Origin: Engraulis encrasicolus
Taxonomy: Eukaryota > Chordata > Actinopteri > Clupeiformes > Engraulidae
Direction: 5' to 3'
DNA length: 64,000 bases
Assembly: GCF_034702125.1 (NCBI RefSeq)
Contig: NC_085875.1
Span: 13,111,141-13,175,140 of the forward strand
Under the pieces are notes generated by a model. That model saw only the letters and a program-made list of their open reading frames with translations, searched no databases and was not told where the DNA came from. The translations under genes and the position numbers were made by a program. Each line of letters opens with the position of its first letter. Position 1 is the stretch's first letter. Of this stretch, positions 55,870 to 64,000 are shown in pieces.

Positions 55870-56544
55870 AATTATCCCTTCTAATTTCTCTGATTATCTT
55901 ACCTCAAGGAAGGCAAGGGTGGCTGTCATGGCACTTTACAATCAGCAGAGGGCAGTGCTGGCAAACAGTCCCCAGAGCCGTATATACAGCTATGTCAGTC
56001 CCTCTCCAGTTAAATTTCTATGTGTTTAAAACGTTGAATTATCCTATTTGTGATTTTGTCTGGCAATAATCATGCTACCTTTTGACAGGGTGGAAATGTT
56101 TTAAACGACCACTGTGAGCTTTTCTGGCATAAGTGGTAACGATTAAGTGAACTAGAACACCTGTTGAGTGAAAAGAGTAACTATTGATTTGGCACAAGGA
56201 ATAGTTTTTTTCATGCCGTTCTTTAATATGAAAATCAGTTGTCATATGCAACCGTTTATCAACAATGAAATCAATATCAAACTTGTAAATTCTTGGTACC
56301 ATGTGTACTTACTGTGGATCCACAAATTACAAAGGTCTATTCCAAATGAACCGGCCTGTAAAGGTATACACACAACTACTGTCGTGGTACAGTAGCAGAA
56401 GAGAACACAATTTCACTGAAAATGTGTAATACATACATACACAGAATACATGAAGACGGGAATTCATAAAAATTTGGTAAACTTGATTGAAAAAAAGGAA
56501 AAATATTCAGCCTGGGAGTGAACAGAACAAAACTTTGTGCATGT

Positions 56545-56550
56545 TTTATT
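56545..56550 (-). terminator. gnmt: Possible gnmt poly(A) signal
   Basis: TTTATT on + is AATAAA on the minus strand, about 710 bp after the gnmt stop. I did not see a closer canonical signal. Confidence 0.35.
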
Positions 56551-57259
56551 ACCATGCAATTTGGGTAACTTTGTTTTCTTAAAAGACAGAAGAAAACATC
56601 ACTGATTCAGAAAATCTACAACTCTAATGTAGAGGGGGAGCACATTGATAGCATGAAATTAGAAAAGTAAAATAATCGCAGATTGTCGAAAACAGAAACA
56701 GGCAAAGCATGGAATTCTTCAACTGTGCTACCGAGACATTCCAGTTGAGAGCTGCCCCTTCTCCGCCATCTTGGAAACGCCTCGGGCAGCTATTTTTGGG
56801 CTTACAAGGTCAAGCCCCTATCAGAGCGAATGGGGACAGACAAATATTTGCACTTTCTGAGGACTAGCCCACTGCATGTAATAAAAACACATGTGATTTC
56901 AATTTCGAATTCAAATGGTCAGGATCATCTTTTTTTGCATCAAAAATAAAGCTTTAAAGCCCTTTTAGCACCAGCAGAGGTGGGATATTTGCAACCAATA
57001 TCCATGTTACGAAATGTCTGTACCTAATTGTTTTAAGGTAAGCAGTATGTAGACAGTCTCTGACCATGGAGGAGAAATGCATGACGTAAGGCACAAAAAT
57101 CTACAAACACAAACAGGCTTCTGTTTAGTCGTAAAAACACATTACTTAAAAACCCATTTTTAAGACTGCAGTTAGTATAAAGAGATGCTTGCACAGAAAA
57201 GGGAAAAAAAGAGATGAGAGACTGGACCCAATTACTAAATAACACTTTTTGCTGGCTCT

Positions 57260-60200
57260 CTAGGCTGTTCTCTTGAGCACGTGAATAAAATAGCACGGCG
57301 TGTGGGCCTGGCCAGGTGTGTAGGCTTTAAAGTCTCCGTAGCACTCCTGCTCACATTTTCCGGCGAAGGCATCCTTAAGCAGCTCCTTGAAGTTCTCCAC
57401 ACGATGGGGGTAGTAGGACAGGCGGAATTTACTGGAAATGAAGAGGGTGGGGAGTTGGCACGGGTTAGCACAAAACAGAGCAATGACCACGAAACTAAAT
57501 GTGAGGAACAAATGTAAGGAACACATATTAGATACAATATATCGTGTAAATATATTTTGTGCCCTCAAATTGAAGGGCAAGGAATGGGCATATTAAAGCC
57601 CCGTCAATTTAGTCAGGCCAAATCCGACTAGTCCGGCCAATTGCTGGTGAAATGTCAGTGTGGCTGGTAGAAAACAGCCTCTTACTAGCCACATAAAGAG
57701 CCTACTAGCCACTTTGATCCATTAGTGAGTGTGTGTTTGGCTAGTAAGGTTACAAATCTACTAGCCATTTTGGCTGGTGATAAAAAAAAGTTAATTTAGA
57801 GCCCTGAATATAATGATATCAATATCAGCGTCACACTACTGTGTGTGTTTGTTTATCCATCAATACCTTGTCTGGACCTCTGTATGTCCCTCCTCCAGCA
57901 GCTCCAGGGTGTAGTCCAGAGTGATCATGTGAGGCTTGTTGTTCACCCACAGCACCGATGTGGCAATGTCCTGCTTGAGGTCACTCTGAGGTGGGGAAGG
58001 GGGGAAAAAAAGAAGATAATGTTGCATCGTCAGGCTAGAACTGGTCTGGAGAACTGGTGCCTTTTGGTTGAAAGGTGAAAGATAAAAAAAAACGAACCAA
58101 GATGCAGCTGTATTGACAAACATGACCAGAGGAGATATACACCTGGGGCCTACACTACAAAGCTGGTTCAGGAGTAAGCCAGGTTAAGTTCAGAGGTAAC
58201 ATCATGAAATCATTGCTGACTAAGTTAGCATTTTACTTGGTTGAGGACTCCAGCTCTTCTATTAGATGATTTACCTCTTAACTTAACCTTGACTTATCCT
58301 GAACCAGCTTTGTAGTATAGGTCCTCGTTGAATAAATGAGTCGGCAGGGACGATGATGATGTCATCACATAAAAAATACAGATGTGTGCACCTGCAAACC
58401 TACAATGCCTGGCACACCTTTGACTGTCTACCTGGTATCAAGTTGGGTCATTAGCTAGAGAACAACAACCTTAAAGGACATATTCCACCCTGGCATTTTT
58501 TTGGTCCGCCCTCTCTTAGATACTAGCCTGCGAATTAGATGCATAGTCTGTTCACATAGTGTTTGAAATGTCTTAACCATAAAGGTAGCACACAAGATAT
58601 GAAGCCATTTTTTTTTTTTTACAGAGGTGAGCCCCTCCTCCTTCCTAATTTGCGCCAACGCTCTGTATTGTTTCTGTGAACGGGAAACGCAGCCAGTGGA
58701 GGTGACATGCCACTTGCAGGCGCAGAGTGTGTATGTAACTAGGGGTGAAACGTCATATTTCAAAAGGATCGAGTACAACTGGTGTAAGTAGATCTTTCAG
58801 ACACTTTGAATAGCTATGTAAGTTTCAAACACCATGTGAATGGCCCTTGGGGCATAGAGGTTAATCACCCCTGAACTAAGCAGGGCACTCTTCTTGCCAC
58901 CCCACCCTTCATTCCCCTTTAAAGGACACAAGGTCAGGTCAGCGAGCTGCATCTACAATAGTATTTCTCAACGGGGGGGCGTTACAGCCCCCCAGGGGGC
59001 GTTTGTGAGCTCTCTGCTTAGTTGCCATTGGGGAGCATTAGTTCATTTATTTTTTTTTATAATAAAGGGGGCGTTGTCAGACTTATGACGAGGTCAAGGG
59101 GGCGTTTGGAGGCTTGTGATGAGGCAAAGGGGGCATTTGTTCAAAAAAGGTTGAGAAACACTGATTTACTATCTCCCTGGGAAACGAGACCTGCGGTCCG
59201 AGGTCGACCGAAGACAACATGTCTCCATGTCAGTGGAGAGGGAATGCACAAGAGGATCCTTGAACTATCTCTGTAGCAACGCATGTTGGAGTTCTCATCA
59301 GGGCGTTTCAACTGGATAGCAGTAGATTAGGCTAGTGGGTTACCGGGTTAGTTAAAGGCTAACTTGACTTGATTGCAGCATGCATAAAAAGGTATCTTAA
59401 ATGACACTCTACCCTCTACTCTACTACAGTATTTGCCTAATCATGTCTGAATGACTCCATTAGCTCTGCAAGCAAAGGTCAACATAGGTTGTGCCACCAT
59501 TTGCAGCAACCTTGGAGGAAAGCCATCTAACACACCGTTAGACCACATTGGAAGGTGGAGACTAGGGGGAGGATTGGGAAGTCAACCCCGGGCCAGAATT
59601 GAACTCGGGTCCCCGGCGCAACAGTACAGCACCCCAGCCATTTGGGCCACGGCCAAGGCCCTTTTTTTGGTCTCTTTTTATTTACTTTTCTACAGATATT
59701 TCAAGCTTGGCTATTCTTCCAAGAGAAGACTGAATAAGCTGGGAAAAAATAATTAATAGGAGACTTTTGGTGTATAGGCTTTGCTTAAGCCTATAGGTTC
59801 ACTTTTTTGGGCGCAGGCTTATTTTACCTATAAGCGCATGACTTATATTATTGCGATTTTACAATTAGTAGCTCGATAAAGCTCAGATTTCCAATGTAAA
59901 TCTTGTCGGTTATGTTCAAGTACTCCATTATATCGCTCACTACTGTAGTGTTGATAACAATTCAGTGAACACGCAGGTCCGGACTCGGAGCTCTCTTATT
60001 GCGGCACTGTTATTGTGGCACTTGTTGATTATACGCTCATTGCTGTGCAATCACTCACCCCACTTCCTTCCTAGTGTTTAAAGAGGGTGGACCATAAAGC
60101 AAATATAAAAGATATGATGCAATACTCGGTGAGCATTGCTTTCAGTGATTACAATGCAAAAAGTCTGTGCAGGAAGAATAGTTAATTGGAAGAGGATTAG

Positions 60201-62526
60201 GAATTTGTCTGGCAGTACCTGACACTTTAGGTTTACGACGCCATTATTTGTTGAGTTCTGAGTGAATCAGTTAATTGGTTACTCTTCAGATCCCAAAGGA
60301 ATTTAAGGTGTCTAGAACAGTGATGGGCACCCTGGATAAATGAGTTACAATCCAATGCAATGTATTCCAAATGACCTGGTTTTACCTGTCCAATTCAACC
60401 AGGTCATCCAAGGCCATGGAATTCAGAGTTGTGACACCTGGCATACAGGAAATTGCTTGGTGACAGAACCACTATGTAACAAGCAAAGGTGAAGTAGAAA
60501 TGAATTACATTTACCTTAACTGCACTTTCTGTGTTCTACACCTGCTTCCTGGAACTATAGTGGAACTATGTCAATGGCCATGTATGTGTCAAAGGCTCCA
60601 TGAGCCACCATTGTTGTGTTGAAAAATGGAGCACTGAGGTCAATGGGATTAGCCTGACTCTTACTTTCATGGCTCTGAGGTCATCATGAAAAATGAGAAA
60701 AAGTCGCACCATGCATAGATTTCTTTTATTACGCAGACGCGTTTTGGCGTTCTGAAACGCGAACGCGAACGCCGAACGCCGAAATGCGTCTGTGTAATAA
60801 AAGAAACCTATGCATGGTGCGACCTTTTCTCATTTTTCAGTTTTACAATATTTTGGTCAGCAAGAAAGAAGAGAAAAACTGTTGGGTGACCCCTGCTCCA
60901 ACCTTTATGAACTCTGAGGTCATCCTACAAACAGGCAATCATCTGGTGGAGTTGGAAAGGTAAAAACAATATGTGGCACTGGACTGTAGCTAATTTAATC
61001 CATGTTGCCCATCACTGCTCGAGAATATTGTTGTACAAAGACATCCAAATTCTCAGAAGGTCATAGACAGGCCGATAGTGAATCCATACCTGGTAGTAAA
61101 TGTTCTTTCCCTGAGGTGCGTTGCCGGTTTTTAGAATGTAGTCGTAGTTACGATGGTCGATGATCAGGATGCCTCCAGGCTTCACCATACTGGCAATGTT
61201 GTGAAGTGCTAGCTTTTGGTCACTTTGGTCCCCTACAAGAAAAAAAAAGACCCAAAAAAAACAAAATGACCGTCTAAACCACTCACCTCAGATGAACTTT
61301 CCAGTGTAAACATACAACTGTGACATTATGATAGCTAGTAAATCAAGTAGAATTGTAATACAGTATCTTGGAATTTCAGGGAATTAAATGTGCCCGATCA
61401 GAACTTGTGGAAATTTACATTTTAAGGTCAGGGAATATCATGGACTTTCGCATCTGACTTGCTGTGAGAATCCTGGTATTACATGTATTTCACAGACACA
61501 CACACACACGCGCACACACACACACACCTAGTTACCTTTGAAGTCTGGCAAGTGAGCGAAAGAGTTTCCTAAGCAGATGACAGCGTCAAATCCACTACCA
61601 GGCTTCTGCACATCATCCTTCAGAGTCAGCCAGTTCGCCTCCTCGATAACTGGAATGAGTCACACAAATGAGTTAGGGCTACCTTATGTATAATGTTAAG
61701 TAGGGCTGCAAGGCCTCCTCCTTGACGACTAAAGGAAGCGGCAGACCAGGTGGCGGGAGCTCTTAAAGTCTCAAAAATATTCTAGGAGCAGGCCCAGTAA
61801 AGTCACATGAAAATTGAAAGTCTGCACACCAGGCTCCCGTGTTTTTCATTTAATGTGACGTTTCGGGCAGGATGCCCTTCATCAGACAAGATGTCTGCTG
61901 AAGGGCATTTATTTTCAATTTTCATGGGACCTCTTGAAGCCTCATGGGCCACATGGGCCCGGAAGAGGAATGTGTGAGGAGTGATAATGCAAAGCTCTAC
62001 AGACCTGGAACTATTACGGTAGTCCCATAGTTAATTTGTATGAAAATGTAAGACTTATTGGTAACACTTAAAAGGCATTATAAATAAACCTAGGAAAAAA
62101 TTGACTAATGGTGAACAAAACATTAACATCTCTTTTGTAAATGAGAGGGAAATGTTATGTTAATATTTTATAGGTACGTTTTTTATCGTACATTTACAAT
62201 TGTTTTGTAAATTAATTTAAAAAAAAAAGGTTTGTAAAATCTTCAACATATCACTTGTAGATATTTTATAGAGCATTAATAAAACTAATGAAAACATGTG
62301 TTGATGTTTTGTTAATCATTGGTGAATTATTTACCAAGTCTTTACAATGCTTTTTAGGGCATCCCTTATCCTAAAGTGTTCCATAAATGTCTTCTTACCC
62401 CACTGGTCAAAGGCTGGCTCTTTTCTCCTGTCCCACCTCTCCTTCAGGGCATACTTGAGCATTTTGTCACTGGCGTCCACGCTCACCATTTTGAATCCCT
62501 CCTCAACCAGCATGATCGAGTCCACT
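57260..62526 (-). CDS. gnmt: Glycine N-methyltransferase, exons 2-6 (5' partial)
   Basis: GNMT transfers the methyl group of S-adenosylmethionine to glycine, giving sarcosine. It buffers the SAM/SAH ratio and is inhibited by folate. Minus-strand exons in transcription order: 62526-62399, 61649-61536, 61232-61090, 57985-57867, 57431-57260; 676 nt in consistent phase, about 225 of 295 residues. Landmarks are [20 protein letters not shown] and [19 protein letters not shown] (exon 2), [10 protein letters not shown] and [17 protein letters not shown] (3), [20 protein letters not shown] (4, with the substrate-binding Arg), [20 protein letters not shown] (5), and [17 protein letters not shown] to [12 protein letters not shown] (6). 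Exon 1, with the SAM-binding DVACGTG motif, is not between 62527 and 64000 and must lie beyond the edge. The acceptor of exon 2 could alternatively be two bases further in. Confidence 0.95.
57594..57805. mobile_element. Decayed hAT-like element in gnmt intron 5
   Basis: The right end AAGTTAATTTAGAGCCCTG matches the common CAGGGCTCTAAATTAACTTT terminus. The interior repeats ACTAGCCA motifs. The left end and target duplication are not clear. Confidence 0.5.
58149..58321. mobile_element. MITE with 24-bp terminal repeats
   Basis: It runs from CCTACACTACAAAGCTGGTT to AACCAGCTTTGTAGTATAGG, with TIRs differing at few positions. There is no evident 8-bp duplication. It lies in gnmt intron 4 (between exons 4 and 5). 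Confidence 0.7.
58960..59163. mobile_element. GGGGGCGTT-type hAT-like MITE
   Basis: It starts GTATTTCTCAACGGGGG and ends AAAAAAGGTTGAGAAACACTG. It is the same family as 35617-35856 and 7269-7457. The flanks are degenerate. Confidence 0.65.
59530..59665 (-). mobile_element. tRNA-derived SINE-like repeat
   Basis: On the minus strand an A-box-like GGCCGTGGCCCAAATGG and a B-box-like GAGTTCAATTC sit about 40 bp apart, in the arrangement seen at 24440-24606. Confidence 0.5.
60335..61020. repeat. Repeat pieces shared with inf2 intron 14
   Basis: Blocks such as ACAATCCAATGCAATGTA, CCAGGTCAT and TATGTGGCACTGGA, plus CCATGTTGCCCATCACTGCT, resemble 22825-22960. The family boundaries are not resolved. 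Confidence 0.4.
60688..60838. repeat. Fold-back element, arms about 63 bp
   Basis: GAAAAATGAGAAAAAGTCGC through TTATTACGCAGACGC is repeated inverted after a loop of GAACGC units. The stem contains CGTTTTGGCGTT and its complement. It lies in gnmt intron 4 (between exons 4 and 5). Confidence 0.88.
61497..61527. repeat. Short (CA)n tract
   Basis: CA repeat with GCGC interruption, about ten bases downstream (in gnmt sense) of the exon 3 donor. Confidence 0.85.
61802..61930. repeat. Fold-back element
   Basis: Outer arms TCACATGAAAATTGAAA and TTTCAATTTTCATGGGA enclose GACGTTTCGGGCAGG, GATGCCCTTCATCAGAC and GCTGAAGGGCAT. Confidence 0.7.
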
Positions 62527-64000
62527 CTGAACAAAGTCAAAGAAAGCAGAAATTGTAATGCAACTAAACTGAGATACATGAGATTGAAAAAATATGTTTT
62601 TTTTTCTCGCAATATGACCTCCTTGAAAACAACTCTACAGCTAGAGCAAGTCGACAGGTTCATAGTGGACTTGCTATCCTACGTCACCCTGTTACAATTT
62701 GATGAACAATTTAAGTGACTCCGGAATCGTTATTTAAAGGGACAGACACTATGTGAGATTTTCAGTTGTTTATTTCCAGAATTCATGCTGCCCATTCACT
62801 AATGTTACCCTTTTCATGAATACTTACAACCACAATCAAATTCTAAGTATTCATTATGACTGGAAAAATTGCACTTTTCATGCATGAAAAGGGGGATATT
62901 CTCCATGGTCCGCCATTTTGAATTTCCCAAAATAGTAATTTTTAGCTGCAAAAATGACTCTACTTGGACCATACTAAAAAACATTTGTTTATTACTTAGT
63001 AAACTTTCATGTAAAGATCAAATTTGGCAATAGGCAGCCCAGTTTCAATGAGCAGCATAGTTGCAGTACCTTTTTTGACCATTTCCTGCACAGTGTACCT
63101 TTAATGCAGAAACAAGCTTCTGTATTACTTTTCCCAAATTGGGAGCCAAATTGTCTCATACTGAACTACAGAGAAATACCTAGCTTCTGCAAATTTAATT
63201 AAATTAATTAAGGCACCTGCAAAACAAGTGAGTCGTTGATGAACCAATGGAGGAACCAATTTTAGATGCATTCTTTTATGGTTGGGGGACAACAGCTCAC
63301 ATAGTGGTGCTTGAAAGTAACATCTTAGAGCTCACATCTCATGTCTAAAACTGCCACATGACTTTGTAAAAGTGTTCGAATCATGTTGGTACATAGGATT
63401 CCATCACAGCATTACAGACTTTCACAACTGTAATAGTTGCGGCTCCACAACTCTTCATGTGCAGCAAGTGGATTCTGTCTGAACTGAGAATGGGTGTGAC
63501 AGACTCATGGGTGCTGACTTAGCATTTCATGTGTTATGGCATACACTCAACAGCTGTCAGAGGCAACTGTCCAACAGCAGCCCAGAAAGTTATTATTAGC
63601 AAAGGCTAGTGGGCTAAGTATGTCAAAATCTCACTTGGAAGGCAGACAGAAGCACCACTGCAAAGAGAGAAAAAAAAGCCTCCCAAGTCTCTTAAAGAAG
63701 AACTCGATAAATGGACCCAAGCCCCAGGTTATGGACAAGTGACGTAATCTTTGCGGAATTCTACACACCCATTTTGACCTTGCCTCACCCAGTGCTCCAA
63801 ATATCCCACTGAACTCAACTCAGTAAATCAAATAAATGTAGACGACAGACACGTGTCAGGTACCCACTTGTGGCCCACTTTTTCAGTTAGAAACAGTCCA
63901 GTCCAGTTAGAACCATCTCACATGGCTACCTGAGTGTTTCCCAACACATACAAAAACAGATCAACCCGCGGTTAAAGTTCCTGTGAGAACCAGTAGATAA
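62527..64000 (-). other. gnmt: gnmt intron 1 (partial)
   Basis: Neither strand carries the N-terminal GNMT sequence or any other recognisable exon. The stretch is AT-rich, with no long microsatellite and no MITE that I could delimit. Confidence 0.6.

Larger units (their letters stand above)
54780..56544. other. Intergenic region between siva1 and gnmt
   Basis: The genes are convergent. The stretch holds a (TA)n tract and one MITE. I see no exon of either gene or of another gene. Confidence 0.55.

Noticed and set aside
62527..64000. gnmt exon 1 in the right-hand edge
   Set aside because: No frame on the minus strand encodes the DVACGTG motif or the N-terminal GNMT sequence, so the exon is outside the window.

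Overview
The window is vertebrate nuclear DNA, almost certainly a teleost fish. Genes are split into many short exons with GT-AG introns. Introns are packed with long (GT)n, (CT)n and (AC)n microsatellites, short non-autonomous DNA transposons with 8-bp target duplications, and tRNA-derived SINEs. Four genes were assembled exon by exon. In the three that are complete, every junction keeps phase and the coding length is an exact multiple of three.

Layout: 1 to about 4990 is repeat-rich sequence upstream of the first gene. inf2 (inverted formin 2) runs 5048-33870 on +, 23 coding exons, 1520 residues, plus an alternative last exon at 32772-32827 that ends in a CAAX box. adss1 (adenylosuccinate synthase 1) runs 34680-49006 on +, 13 exons, 454 residues. 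siva1 runs 50086-54218 on +, 4 exons, 176 residues. gnmt (glycine N-methyltransferase) lies on - from 62526 down to 57260; its last five exons are present and exon 1 is beyond the right edge. INF2-ADSS1-SIVA1 is the same order as on human 14q32, where AKT1 follows; here gnmt lies tail-to-tail with siva1 instead.

The genes are functionally unrelated: actin and organelle dynamics (inf2), purine nucleotide cycle (adss1), apoptosis and p53 regulation (siva1), methyl-group metabolism (gnmt). They look like a conserved neighbourhood, not a pathway. The three + genes are close together: about 340 bp from the inf2 poly(A) signal to the adss1 ATG, and about 320 bp from the adss1 signal to the siva1 ATG.

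The most notable signal is at exon-intron junctions. Splice sites have been copied into the adjoining intron several times: eight donor-like units in inf2 intron 9, eight acceptor units in adss1 intron 10, and single extra copies in inf2 introns 2, 16 and 19. In adss1 a transposon landed exactly on the exon 2 donor and its target duplication doubled the splice site. At least five exons use a microsatellite as their polypyrimidine tract. Other points are a 0.5-kb fold-back element with a telomere-like core and about eighteen short hAT-like elements.
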